NCBI GenBank assembly: GCA_947625735.1
Contig: CANQPL010000028.1
Coordinates: 1-32,990, forward strand
Origin: an uncultured Clostridia bacterium
Lineage (GTDB): Bacteria > Bacillota > Clostridia > Oscillospirales > Ruminococcaceae
Direction: 5' to 3'
DNA length: 32,990 nt
Every line of letters starts with the position of its first letter. Position 1 is the stretch's first letter. Below the pieces are notes generated by a model. It did not search any database. It saw nothing but the letters and a program-made list of their open reading frames with translations, and was not told the origin of the DNA. Positions 23,421 through 31,760 of this stretch are shown piece by piece. Position numbers and translations under genes: made by a program.

Positions 23421-24294
23421 TTCGTTTGTCACTTCGGATAAACGGAGGACTCACCTCTTCACTGACAAGCTCACCGTATTTTTCCGGGCGGCGGTAGGCA
23501 TTTCCGTGTACCTCCCTTAAACGGTATTCACGCAGCTCATCTATGGGAATATCCGCAGGATATATCCCCTCACGCTCTCCCGCCTCGATTATAAGCGTAT
23601 CTCTTGAACCATGTGCGTCCTTTTTATAGGCAATGCCGTCAAAGGCAGTGGAATGACCGTTGCAGTCGGGCTGTCCGCAGGGATAATTTACCGTTGCAAT
23701 GGCGGTCATGTTCTCAAATGCTCTTGCACGAAGCTGTGATATACGGTTTATCTCCATAGGACAGGCGTTGGGTACGATTATTACCTCCGCACCTTTTAAC
23801 ATAAGTATTCTTGCACTTTCGGGAAATTCCCTGTCATAACAGATCATTGCTCCAACCTTAACTGTGCCTTTTCCCGTATCAAGATCGGTCACATAAAAAT
23901 CCTCACCCGCTGCAAGTCGACATTCATCGCCAAAATCACAGGTATGTACCTTTGAATAGGTAAAACACTTTTTGCCGAAACGGTCAAACAGACATATCGA
24001 ATTTTTAGGAAGTGTGTTGGTCTTTTGCAGAAATGTAATTCCTATCGCCATATCAAGCCCCGCAGCAAGCTCCCCGAATGATGTGACAAAGCCGCTGTCC
24101 TCTGATATGGCAAGGGCATTAAGCGTGAATTTATCCTCGGGTATTCTGTAGCCGCAGCTGTACATCTCGGGAAATACCGCTATATCCGCTCCCATAGCCT
24201 TTGCCGAACGGCAGCACTCCGCTCCGAAGCGCTGATTTTCTTCAAGACTGCCCCGGGGCATTATCTGCAAAAGTGCAATTTTAAGCGACATCAT
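23416..24294 (-). CDS. carbon-nitrogen hydrolase (nitrilase superfamily)
   Basis: A 292-residue nitrilase-superfamily amidohydrolase with the complete catalytic triad: Glu43 in FPEMYSCGY, Lys115 in YSKVHTCDFG and Cys152 in GAMICYDREFPES. The core alpha-beta-beta-alpha fold spans about 4-265. Such enzymes hydrolyse amides or carbamoyl groups; the exact substrate (omega-amide, N-carbamoyl or other) is not shown by the sequence. The start overlaps the gpsA stop by four bases, so it is the last gene of that operon. A second ATG directly follows the first. Confidence 0.9.
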   Translation of the reverse strand: MMSLKIALLQIMPRGSLEENQRFGAECCRSAKAMGADIAVFPEMYSCGYRIPEDKFTLNALAISEDSGFVTSFGELAAGLDMAIGITFLQKTNTLPKNSICLFDRFGKKCFTYSKVHTCDFGDECRLAAGEDFYVTDLDTGKGTVKVGAMICYDREFPESARILMLKGAEVIIVPNACPMEINRISQLRARAFENMTAIATVNYPCGQPDCNGHSTAFDGIAYKKDAHGSRDTLIIEAGEREGIYPADIPIDELREYRLREVHGNAYRRPEKYGELVSEEVSPPFIRSDKRK

Positions 24295-25301
24295 AACTCG
24301 TAAAGGCTCAGCTCACTTTCGTTGCGCTTAGGTCTGCCCATAAGCTCACGCAGTGCAGCACGGGGATCGGCTCCCTCATACAGCACTTTATAGCACTGCT
24401 CGGTGATCGGCAGACATATTCCGCATTTTCTGGAAAGCTCGTATGCCGCTTTTGTGCAGAAATAGCCCTCTACCGTACCTACCTGCTTTACTGCCTCCTC
24501 GGGAGAAGTGCCCTGACCGATAAGAATACCTGCCCGCCTGTTGCGGCTGTGCATACTGGTACAGGTAACGATCAGATCGCCTACACCCGTAAGTCCCGAA
24601 AATGTTTCCATTTTGCCGCCCATGGCAAGTCCCAGTCGGGATATTTCCCAGATCCCTCTTGTCATAAGTGCTGCCTTGGTATTGTCACCAAAGCCCATTC
24701 CGTCGCATATTCCCGCACAAAGGGCAATGATATTTTTCAGTGCTCCTCCTATCTCGCAGCCGATAACATCATCGTTAATATATATGCGCAGCGTGCTGTT
24801 TGACATTACGCTCTGCACATAATCCGCCTGCTCCGCTATCTCACAGGCTGCGACTACAGTTGTAGGCATACCGATAGCCACCTCCTCCGCATGAGAGGGT
24901 CCCGTAAGCACTACAACAGGTCTGCCGATCTCCTCACCGATGACCTCGCTCATGCGCTTGAGAGAGCCTGCTTCAAGGCCCTTGCCTGTATTTACTACAA
25001 CTGTATCATTATCAAGATAAGGCAGCGCCGACTGCACCACCTCTCTCACAAAGCTGACGGGTATTCCCAGTATCACAAGCTCCCTGCCCTTAACACAGGA
25101 AATATCATCGGTAAGGACTATATTATCACTTATCCTTACTCCGGGCAGCTTGGCTTTATGCTCACCGTCACGGCGGATAGCCTCTATCTCTGAGGAGAAT
25201 TTTGACCAGACGGTCACGTCATGACCCATGCCGTTCAGCATTACAGCAAGACTAAGTCCGAATCCTCCCGAGCCGAGAACCGTTATTTTTGTTTTTTTCA
25301 T
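24291..25301 (-). CDS. gpsA: glycerol-3-phosphate dehydrogenase [NAD(P)+]
   Basis: A 336-residue GpsA that reduces dihydroxyacetone phosphate to sn-glycerol-3-phosphate for phospholipids. The N-terminal Rossmann motif GSGGFGLSLA is followed by VNTGKGLE, TGPSHAEEVA and the substrate and catalytic segment EIGGALKNIIALCAGICDG with the conserved Lys, then TRGIWEISRLG. AAGGAGG lies eight bases before the ATG. Its product is the substrate of PlsY, encoded two genes upstream in the same operon, so the pair forms the entry to membrane lipid synthesis. Confidence 0.97.
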   Translation of the reverse strand: MKKTKITVLGSGGFGLSLAVMLNGMGHDVTVWSKFSSEIEAIRRDGEHKAKLPGVRISDNIVLTDDISCVKGRELVILGIPVSFVREVVQSALPYLDNDTVVVNTGKGLEAGSLKRMSEVIGEEIGRPVVVLTGPSHAEEVAIGMPTTVVAACEIAEQADYVQSVMSNSTLRIYINDDVIGCEIGGALKNIIALCAGICDGMGFGDNTKAALMTRGIWEISRLGLAMGGKMETFSGLTGVGDLIVTCTSMHSRNRRAGILIGQGTSPEEAVKQVGTVEGYFCTKAAYELSRKCGICLPITEQCYKVLYEGADPRAALRELMGRPKRNESELSLYEL

Positions 25302-25369
25302 GCAATTGTCCTCCTTTTTTATTGATCTGATATTATAGGGCGTTCTTCCCGAATATATGACCGTTTCCG

Positions 25370-25540
25370 TTAACGCTGTCCCCGTTCCCTGTCTATGGCG
25401 TCTATTATGTCAAAATAATCCTTGATATTCTCTTCCGCTTCCTCCTCTGAAAGCCCGAAATGCTCCATTACAAGAGCCTTTACCGTTTCTATGGAACAAT
25501 CCTGTGAAAACTTATCCCTTATAAGATCCATAACATCCAT
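25370..25540 (-). CDS. 56-residue acidic helical protein
   Basis: A short gene not recognised by family. It starts MDVMDLIRDKFSQDC and continues with VKALVMEHFGLSEEEAEEN, then a helical DYFDIIDAIDRERGQR end. AGGGGGA lies eight bases before the ATG, and the start is 17 bases after the plsY stop. The protein is acidic and rich in helix-forming residues, with one Cys and no membrane segment. The middle part resembles a small UBA-like or three-helix fold, but only loosely. It is in operon between plsY and gpsA, so a link to phospholipid synthesis or a regulatory role is possible but not shown. Confidence 0.75.
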   Translation of the reverse strand: MDVMDLIRDKFSQDCSIETVKALVMEHFGLSEEEAEENIKDYFDIIDAIDRERGQR

Positions 25541-25557
25541 ATTATGATCCCCCTGCC

Positions 25558-26229
25558 TTATTTTTTCTTGCTCCCGAATTTATTTTCCGTTCCGTTTTTC
25601 AGACGTTCAATATTTGCTTTATGCATATAGATTAGCAGCGCCGAGGTGACAACCACCAGTCCCGTATGCAGGAGCGCTCTTTCAATTCCCACATCATAAT
25701 AGAAAAAATGAACGAAAAATGTTATGACGGGATATGCCGCCGCTGCCGAAATTGATCCCACAGATACGTATTTTGTGGCTGCTACCACTATTATGAAAAA
25801 GGGTATCACAATGCAGAACGTTACCGGATCTATCACCAGCAGTATGGAACAGGAAACAAGCACTCCCTTTCCGCCCTTGAAGCCGTAGTAAAGAGGAAAT
25901 ATATGTCCGATTATGGAAAATATCCCCGAAATATAACCTATCGCTTTTTCGTCTATAAAGTGAATATCCTGAAAATCCGAACCCATAAGCATTCGACAGA
26001 TCTGTATGCTCAGAAATGCAGCAACCACGCCCTTGCCCAGATCGCCTATCAGTGTGAGCAGTGCGGGGAGCTTTCCGTAACAGCGGTAGGTGTTGGTAAG
26101 TCCCGCATTTTTGCTGCCGTGTTCTCGTATGTCCTCATGCTTTAACAGTCTTACCACTATTATAGCCGAGTTGCAGCTGCCCAGCAGATAGGACAGTACC
26201 GCCGTTATTATAATTGAAAGTGTCAACAT
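25558..26229 (-). CDS. plsY: acyl-phosphate:glycerol-3-phosphate acyltransferase PlsY
   Basis: A 223-residue membrane enzyme that makes lysophosphatidic acid from acyl-phosphate and glycerol-3-phosphate. The three cytoplasmic motifs are visible: GSCNSAIIV near residue 17, HGSKNAGLTNTYR near 37 and FKGGKGVLVS near 118. About six hydrophobic segments and a basic C-terminus (NKFGSKKK) fit the family. GGGGG precedes the ATG, 12 bases after the der stop. GpsA, which supplies its substrate, is encoded just downstream. Confidence 0.96.
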   Translation of the reverse strand: MLTLSIIITAVLSYLLGSCNSAIIVVRLLKHEDIREHGSKNAGLTNTYRCYGKLPALLTLIGDLGKGVVAAFLSIQICRMLMGSDFQDIHFIDEKAIGYISGIFSIIGHIFPLYYGFKGGKGVLVSCSILLVIDPVTFCIVIPFFIIVVAATKYVSVGSISAAAAYPVITFFVHFFYYDVGIERALLHTGLVVVTSALLIYMHKANIERLKNGTENKFGSKKK

Positions 26230-26241
26230 TTTTATCCCCCG

Positions 26242-27573
26242 TTACTTTGTATCGCTGTTATCACGCTCACGTATCACAAACCGCACAGGCGTACCCGTCA
26301 GCCCGAAAGTCTGACGTATCTGATTCTCTAAATACCGCTGATAGGAAAAATGAAACAGATCTGCACGGTTTACAAATATAACAAATGTAGGCGGCTTCAC
26401 CGATGCCTGTGTCATGTAGTAGATTTTCAGACGTCTGCCCTTGTCGGAGGGAGGCTGCACCCGTGTGGTGGCGTAGGAAAGCACATCATTTAACATTCCT
26501 GTGGTGACTCTCATGCAGTTCTGTGCGTTTACGCTGTTTATCATGGGGAACAGCTTATCCACACGCTGACCCGTTTTTGCGGAGATGAAAATAAAAGGCG
26601 CATAGGACATAAATGCGAATTTTTCTTTAAGTGTACGGGTGTATTCGTCCATAGTACCCGTATCTTTTTCCACAGCGTCCCACTTATTTACGGCAATTAT
26701 GCTTGCCTTGCCCTGTTCATGAGCATAGCCCGCTACCTTTGAATCCTGCTCGGTAAAGCCCTCCTCTGCGTCTATCATTATCACGCATACATCGGCTCTG
26801 TCAACCGCCATATAGGAGCGAAGGACGCTGTAATGCTCTATACGCTCGTTTATTTTTGATTTTCTGCGAATGCCCGCCGTGTCGATAAATACATATTTGC
26901 CGTGTTTATTTTCTACAGTTGTATCAACTGCGTCCCGTGTAGTACCTGCTATGTCTGAAACTATAGCACGCTCCTCCCCCGCTATCCTGTTGATAAGTGA
27001 GGACTTGCCTACATTGGGCTTGCCTATGACCGCTACCTTTATATATTCCTCGGCATATTCCTCCTCTGCGGCTTCAGGGAAAAGCTTAAACACCTCATCA
27101 AGCAGATCGCCCGAGCCGTGACCGTGTTCGGCTGACACGGGAAAGGGATCGCCCATGCCGAGATTATAAAACTCGTAAAACTCCGGAGGAGGTTCACCGA
27201 TACTGTCACACTTGTTTACTGCAAGCACGGTGGGCTTTCCGCTCTTTTTGAGCATGGCTGCAACCTCGTGATCGTCGGCGGTCACTCCGCAGCGGATATC
27301 GGTAAGAAATATTATCACGTCCGCACTTTCAATGGCTGTCTGCGCCTGTCTGCGCATCTGCGAAAGTATCACGTCATCGGAATAGGGCTCAATACCTCCC
27401 GTATCTATAAGCATAAACTCCTTATTTCTCCACTCACATTTTGAGTAGATCCTGTCTCTGGTGACTCCCGGCGTGTCCTCAACAATGGACAGCCGTCTGC
27501 CAACCAGCTTGTTGAAAAGCGTGGACTTTCCTACGTTAGGACGCCCAACCACCGCAACTATAGGTAAGGACAT
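26242..27573 (-). CDS. der: ribosome biogenesis GTPase Der
   Basis: A 443-residue double GTPase needed for 50S subunit maturation. The first G domain has GRPNVGKST, DTPG and NKCD; the second has GKPNVGKSS, DIAGTTRD, DTAGI and NKWD. The C-terminal KH-like domain follows (about 350-443). I start at the ATG at 27573 (MSLPIVAVVGRPN), with AAGGAG nine bases upstream, rather than 20 codons earlier, where the frame would overlap the DUF512 gene. Der after a DUF512 gene and before plsY-gpsA is a common Clostridia arrangement. Confidence 0.97.
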   Translation of the reverse strand: MSLPIVAVVGRPNVGKSTLFNKLVGRRLSIVEDTPGVTRDRIYSKCEWRNKEFMLIDTGGIEPYSDDVILSQMRRQAQTAIESADVIIFLTDIRCGVTADDHEVAAMLKKSGKPTVLAVNKCDSIGEPPPEFYEFYNLGMGDPFPVSAEHGHGSGDLLDEVFKLFPEAAEEEYAEEYIKVAVIGKPNVGKSSLINRIAGEERAIVSDIAGTTRDAVDTTVENKHGKYVFIDTAGIRRKSKINERIEHYSVLRSYMAVDRADVCVIMIDAEEGFTEQDSKVAGYAHEQGKASIIAVNKWDAVEKDTGTMDEYTRTLKEKFAFMSYAPFIFISAKTGQRVDKLFPMINSVNAQNCMRVTTGMLNDVLSYATTRVQPPSDKGRRLKIYYMTQASVKPPTFVIFVNRADLFHFSYQRYLENQIRQTFGLTGTPVRFVIRERDNSDTK

Positions 27574-27592
27574 CTGTATCATCTCCTTGTCG

Positions 27593-28891
27593 TTATTTTC
27601 CAAGCATGGCGCAAAGCAGCTTTCCGCCGTCATTCGGCACCGTGCGTATCTTTATATCAAGCGCTCTTTCCACATCGGCTATACGCAGATCGTCTAAGAA
27701 AAGGTCGCTGTTTCTCATTATCATGGCATCTGAAAGCAGAAGCTCTGTGCCTAAGTTTTTTCCCCCCAGCTGAGCAATAATATCACGGGCGGTGAGCAGT
27801 CCTGTAACGGTGATAGTCTCGCCGAAAAAAACGTTTACTATCTTGTATACATGACAGGTAAGCTGAGGGAATTTTCTTTGCGCATTATCCGCAAACTCAC
27901 AAATCAGCCCGTAAGCCGCCGCTCCTGTTGCAACTGCGATCTCCCGCTTTTCGGTCAAAGGTGGGGCATTTTCAAGCGCCTCTGAAAATTCATCGCTAAG
28001 CGACCGTACCATTCCCACGCCGTTTTCATACTGGGGATAATCCTCATAATATTCTCCGCATGGCAGGGGTCTGCCCGCTGTAAGATAAAACTCATCGGAG
28101 GGGTAGACAAGCCTTGTGCCGTATCTGTTAAGAAAATCTTGCTGAAATTCTTCGATTAAATCAATATTTTTCCCCGCACCTTCCGCATCAAACAGGTTAA
28201 GCGGGTAAAGTCCGCTGCGGAATTTTGTTAGTCCCACAGGAACAACTGCTATGCTGTTTATATGAGGCATAAGCTCCCCTAAATCGGTAAGTGTGCGCCG
28301 CAGCTCATCGCCGTCATTAAGACCCGGACATAGAACGATCTGACAGTTCATGGAGATACCCCCGTCAGCCATCTGACGCAGATATCCCAGCTTTTCTCCT
28401 GCAAACCGATTATTCATCATTCTGCACCTGAGTTCGGGGTTGGTGGTATGGACGGATACGTTTATCCCCAGCTTCATTTCGATAATGCGGTCAATATCCC
28501 GCTGCGTAAGATTGGTAAGGGTTACATAATTTCCCTGCAAAAAGGAAAGACGAGCATCATCGTCCTTGAAATAAAGAGTTTCCCTCATGCCCCGGGGCAT
28601 CTGATCAATAAAGCAGAACACGCATTTATTGCGGCAGGACTGCTTTTTATCCATAAGAAATGTTTCAAATTCAAGCCCCGTATCGTCATATTCGCCCTTT
28701 CTGACAGTGAGAATAAGAAACTTGTCGCCCCGCTTTAAGGTAAGCCTTATCCTCCCCTCCGCAGAATAGTACATATAATCCAGCACGTCCGCGATATCCT
28801 TGCTGCCGATCTTAAGCAGCATATCCCCCGCCCTTATTCCGCAGCGGGCTGCGGGTGAGCCTTTTTTTACCCCTGTTATCCTTACAGCCAT
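27593..28891 (-). CDS. DUF512 radical-SAM-like protein with PDZ domain
   Basis: A 432-residue protein. A PDZ-like domain (about 1-62: KKGSPAARCGIRAGDMLLKI) precedes a Cys cluster, CRNKCVFCFIDQMP near residue 90, and a TIM-barrel-like region with GNYVTLTN, SVHTTNPELR and IVLCPGLNDG. The DUF512 domain fills about 220-430 (YPSDEFYLTAGR). The Cys spacing and barrel motifs resemble radical SAM proteins of the TIGR03279 type; the reaction is unknown. It is usually found before der, as here. Only a weak AAAGG lies upstream, and a terminator separates it from rpmF. Confidence 0.9.
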   Translation of the reverse strand: MAVRITGVKKGSPAARCGIRAGDMLLKIGSKDIADVLDYMYYSAEGRIRLTLKRGDKFLILTVRKGEYDDTGLEFETFLMDKKQSCRNKCVFCFIDQMPRGMRETLYFKDDDARLSFLQGNYVTLTNLTQRDIDRIIEMKLGINVSVHTTNPELRCRMMNNRFAGEKLGYLRQMADGGISMNCQIVLCPGLNDGDELRRTLTDLGELMPHINSIAVVPVGLTKFRSGLYPLNLFDAEGAGKNIDLIEEFQQDFLNRYGTRLVYPSDEFYLTAGRPLPCGEYYEDYPQYENGVGMVRSLSDEFSEALENAPPLTEKREIAVATGAAAYGLICEFADNAQRKFPQLTCHVYKIVNVFFGETITVTGLLTARDIIAQLGGKNLGTELLLSDAMIMRNSDLFLDDLRIADVERALDIKIRTVPNDGGKLLCAMLGK

Positions 28892-28911
28892 TTACTGCAC
28901 ACAACCTTTAC

Positions 28912-28946
28912 GAAAAAAGCAGAGAAGGAAAACTCCCGCTCTGCTT
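28912..28946 (-). terminator. terminator or attenuator after rpmF
   Basis: On the minus strand AAGCAGAG and CTCTGCTT (28939-28946/28917-28924) form an eight-base stem with a 14-base loop, followed by a short T run (28913-28916). It stands between rpmF and the DUF512 gene, 21 bases before the latter. No clear promoter was seen after it, so part of the transcription may read through. Confidence 0.75.
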
Positions 28947-28960
28947 CGTGGAAAACAAAA

Positions 28961-29143
28961 TTATGCTTCCTTCTTAATTACTTCAACACCCTTGTAATAT
29001 CCGCAGTTCTTGCAAACCTTATGAGGAGCAACAAGCTCTCCGCAGTGAGAGCATCTTGAAAAAGCGGGGGTCTCCAGCTTCCAGACAGCACTGCGTCTCT
29101 TATCACGCCTTGCCTTGGAGACTTTTCTCTTTGGTACAGCCAT
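28961..29143 (-). CDS. rpmF: 50S ribosomal protein L32
   Basis: A 60-residue L32. It begins MAVPKRKVSKARRDKRRS and carries two Cys pairs, CSHC and CKNC (31-34 and 44-47), that form the zinc-binding version of the protein. AGGAGGTG precedes the ATG. It follows the DUF177 gene by 30 bases, the usual yceD-rpmF pairing. Confidence 0.97.
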   Translation of the reverse strand: MAVPKRKVSKARRDKRRSAVWKLETPAFSRCSHCGELVAPHKVCKNCGYYKGVEVIKKEA

Positions 29144-29173
29144 TATGGCACCTCCTTACCAAACATCAGATCC

Positions 29174-29629
29174 TTAACTGCCGCTGATACAGCCGCAGTC
29201 ACACACGTTAAGATCGGCGCCGCACTTGGGACAAAGTCCCTTGCAATCCTCTCTGCACAGCAACTTTGACGGCATTTGCAGCACTATATCCGACGCCGCA
29301 AGCTCGTCCACATCGAGCTTATCGTCCGCAGCAACTGCATAGTCGTCCCTTTCCCCGCCTGCAAGCTCACGCACTACCGTATACCCGCAGTCAAAGGAAA
29401 GCTCATATTCAAAGCTGCGCAGACACCTGTCACAGCAGACTGCCGCCTTACCGTATATGTGATAATCCATAGTGACTACCCCTGCACGGTTAATGACACG
29501 CCCGCTTACTCTGACAGGACAGGAAAAGCTATAGCCCTTTATCTCACTGAGCCTTCCCGGAGACACTTCTCCCTCAAAATCAAGGGATTCTCCCTCATTA
29601 TCGAAAATGCTGTGAATATCAATTACCAT
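29174..29629 (-). CDS. DUF177 (YceD-like) protein
   Basis: A 151-residue protein of the DUF177 family, found before rpmF in most bacteria and linked to 23S rRNA handling. It shows a beta-rich N-terminal part, the central CDRCLRSFEYEL motif and the C-terminal Cys-rich end CREDCKGLCPKCGADLN, which probably binds zinc. The start is set at the ATG at 29629, with AGGAG six bases upstream, instead of seven codons earlier. A perfect promoter lies upstream, so this is the first gene of the ribosomal/lipid operon. Confidence 0.92.
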   Translation of the reverse strand: MVIDIHSIFDNEGESLDFEGEVSPGRLSEIKGYSFSCPVRVSGRVINRAGVVTMDYHIYGKAAVCCDRCLRSFEYELSFDCGYTVVRELAGGERDDYAVAADDKLDVDELAASDIVLQMPSKLLCREDCKGLCPKCGADLNVCDCGCISGS

Positions 29630-29660
29630 AACTATCTCCTGCATCGGCACACAACAATTA

Positions 29661-29689
29661 ATTATACCACGAAATTTTCCCTATGTCAA
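29661..29689 (-). promoter_or_regulatory. perfect consensus promoter of DUF177-rpmF
   Basis: On the minus strand TTGACA (29684-29689), 17 bases and TATAAT (29661-29666), 32 bases before the DUF177 start. It likely drives the two-gene unit and, by read-through of 28912-28946, the genes down to 23416. Confidence 0.88.
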
Positions 29690-29727
29690 TAGGTTTTGAA
29701 AAAAATTCTAATAATTTCCTGTTCCCT

Positions 29728-30138
29728 TTACTTTATAGAATACTTGGAAACACTTTCGGGCAGATCAGCCTTGTCTGCGGAAACAGTAAATACAACCTCA
29801 ACCTCATCGCCTGTGAGCTTGTCGATCTTTGCAAGCATTGCGCCCAGTGCATCAAAATCTGCGCCGCCTACCTTAAGGATAGAATCTACAAAAATATTCT
29901 TGATATCATAGTTGCCCGCTACAAGTCCTGCTACAAGTCCAAAGAAAGCCTCATAGGAATAGATCCTTGATGCGTCTGTATCCACGATCCTTACGCTGTG
30001 AGGAATATCGTATCTGAGCTTTGTGCTCTTGTCGATGCAGACAACATAGCCGTCTGTATTCTTTGAAGCGGTGTTGATCATATCAATGAGGATCTTTGTT
30101 TTTCCCGAACCTTTGTTACCTGTAATGATTTTAACCAT
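29728..30138 (-). CDS. small P-loop NTPase-like protein
   Basis: A 136-residue soluble protein that I do not assign to a named function. A Walker A motif, GNKGSGKTK, lies at the very N-terminus, and a Walker B-like NIFVDSI sits near residue 82. The remainder looks like a minimal alpha/beta NTPase core without extra domains. GGAGT precedes the ATG. It lies after pgi on the same strand across a 148-base gap that holds only short GC-rich palindromes (CCCC-CTGC-GGGG and AGCGGCGCCGCT). It may be a stand-alone gene. Similar proteins in Clostridia are annotated loosely as PilT-like ATPases, which I do not adopt. Confidence 0.75.
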   Translation of the reverse strand: MVKIITGNKGSGKTKILIDMINTASKNTDGYVVCIDKSTKLRYDIPHSVRIVDTDASRIYSYEAFFGLVAGLVAGNYDIKNIFVDSILKVGGADFDALGAMLAKIDKLTGDEVEVVFTVSADKADLPESVSKYSIK

Positions 30139-30286
30139 ATTAACTCCATTCTCAGCGGCAGGAAATATTTTTTAGGAAAACTGCGCTTACAAAAGCGGCG
30201 CCGCTGTTATGCCCGCCATGCAGAAAGACTGTCGCCTGTTCTATGCGCTCTTTTCCTGTATCATCACCCCGCAGGGGGTTAAATGC

Positions 30287-31627
30287 TTATCTTGAAAGCT
30301 TTTCTTCAAGTGCGGCTTTTCTGTCCTCATATCCGGGCTTGCCCAGAAGTGCAAACATATTTCTCTTGTAGCTTTCCACTCCGGGCTGGTTAAAGGGATT
30401 GATACCCAGCATATAGCCGCTAACCGCACAAGCCTTTTCAAAGAAATATACCATGTAGCCGAAGCTCTTTTCGGAGGTATCCTCAAGCTCTAATACCATG
30501 TTGGGTACTCCGCCCTCGGTATGAGCAAGGATCGTACCCTCAAGCGCACACCTGTTAACTACGGACATATTCTGATTTGTGAGGAAATTCAAGCCGTCAA
30601 GGTTTTCTGCTTCGTTTTCAAGGAATATATCTGTCTTGGGTTTCTTTATATCCACGACAGTTTCAAACATTATTCTGGAGCCGTCCTGAATGTACTGACC
30701 CATAGAGTGCAGATCGGTGGAGAAGATGCAGGAGGAGGGATATATGCCTCTCTGATCCTTGCCCTCGCTCTCGCCGAATAATTGCTTGAACCACTCAGCC
30801 ATCATTGCAAAGCAGGGTTCGTATGATACAAGTATTTCTACGGACTTGCCCTTTCTGTAAAGGATATTTCTTATAGCTGCATACTTATAGCAGTCGTTGT
30901 TATCAAAATCAGCTTTAAGATCATTCATCGCCTGTGCAGCACCTGCCATTACGGCGTCTATATCACAGCCCGACACTGCGATAGGAAGAAGTCCCACTGC
31001 GGTAAGAACGGAAAATCTTCCGCCCACATCATCGGGTATAACAAATGTCTCATAGCCCTCCTTGTCGGCAAGCTCTTTGAGCGTTCCCTTTTTACGGTCG
31101 GTGGTAGCATATATTCTTTTCTTTGCCCCCTCCTTGCCGTACTTTTTCTCGGTCATTTCACGGAAAATACGGAAAGCAAGCGCAGGCTCGGTGGTAGTAC
31201 CCGACTTTGAGATCACGTTTACCGAAAAGTCCTTACCCTCGCAGATGGATATTATCTCGCTCAGATATGCGGGGGAAATGCTGTTGCCCACATAGTATAT
31301 ATCGGGGGTGTCCTTTTTCAGACTGTTGTAAAGAGGCGACTTCATAAACTCAATGGCTGCTCTCGCCCCCAGATATGATCCTCCGATGCCGATAACGATC
31401 AGCACATCAGAATCCGACCTGATCTTTTCGGCTGCCGCCTTTATCCTTGCAAATTCCTCTTTATCATAGTTTACGGGGAGATCTGTCCAGCCGAGAAAAT
31501 CATTTCCCGCACCGTTTTTTTCCTCTAAGGTCTTTGCAGCAAGCTCCGCCTGTGCCTTGATAGCTGCGATCTCATGCTCAGATACAGCTCCCTCCAGATA
31601 TTTTGTATTCAGCTTCAAAGGTGCCAT
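30287..31627 (-). CDS. pgi: glucose-6-phosphate isomerase
   Basis: A 446-residue isomerase that interconverts glucose-6-phosphate and fructose-6-phosphate. Diagnostic segments are [45 protein letters not shown], and [11 protein letters not shown] with the catalytic Glu. The C-terminal [14 protein letters not shown] is also typical. The length matches the shorter Firmicutes form. I choose the ATG at 31627, because AGGAGG is eight bases before it and only two before the first ATG at 31633. It has its own promoter and a palindrome in the leader. With glgP it covers part of glucose-phosphate metabolism. Confidence 0.97.
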   Translation of the reverse strand: MAPLKLNTKYLEGAVSEHEIAAIKAQAELAAKTLEEKNGAGNDFLGWTDLPVNYDKEEFARIKAAAEKIRSDSDVLIVIGIGGSYLGARAAIEFMKSPLYNSLKKDTPDIYYVGNSISPAYLSEIISICEGKDFSVNVISKSGTTTEPALAFRIFREMTEKKYGKEGAKKRIYATTDRKKGTLKELADKEGYETFVIPDDVGGRFSVLTAVGLLPIAVSGCDIDAVMAGAAQAMNDLKADFDNNDCYKYAAIRNILYRKGKSVEILVSYEPCFAMMAEWFKQLFGESEGKDQRGIYPSSCIFSTDLHSMGQYIQDGSRIMFETVVDIKKPKTDIFLENEAENLDGLNFLTNQNMSVVNRCALEGTILAHTEGGVPNMVLELEDTSEKSFGYMVYFFEKACAVSGYMLGINPFNQPGVESYKRNMFALLGKPGYEDRKAALEEKLSR

Positions 31628-31647
31628 TTTCATATCCTCCTATACAA

Positions 31648-31662
31648 ATGCATTAAATGCAT
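31648..31662 (-). promoter_or_regulatory. 15-base palindrome in the pgi leader
   Basis: ATGCATT-A-AATGCAT is a perfect inverted repeat between the pgi -10 and its ribosome site, shortly downstream of the expected transcription start. This position fits a repressor operator. Confidence 0.4.
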
Positions 31663-31683
31663 ATAAAATCAATACCTATAATT

Positions 31684-31712
31684 ATTTTACTACATTTTTT
31701 TCCGATTTGCAA
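31684..31712 (-). promoter_or_regulatory. promoter of pgi
   Basis: On the minus strand TTGCAA (31707-31712), 17 bases and TAAAAT (31684-31689), 57 bases before the chosen ATG. Confidence 0.65.
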
Positions 31713-31760
31713 TATTTTTTTGAAACATTAATCCAATTATCATAATTTTAGGCATTTTTA

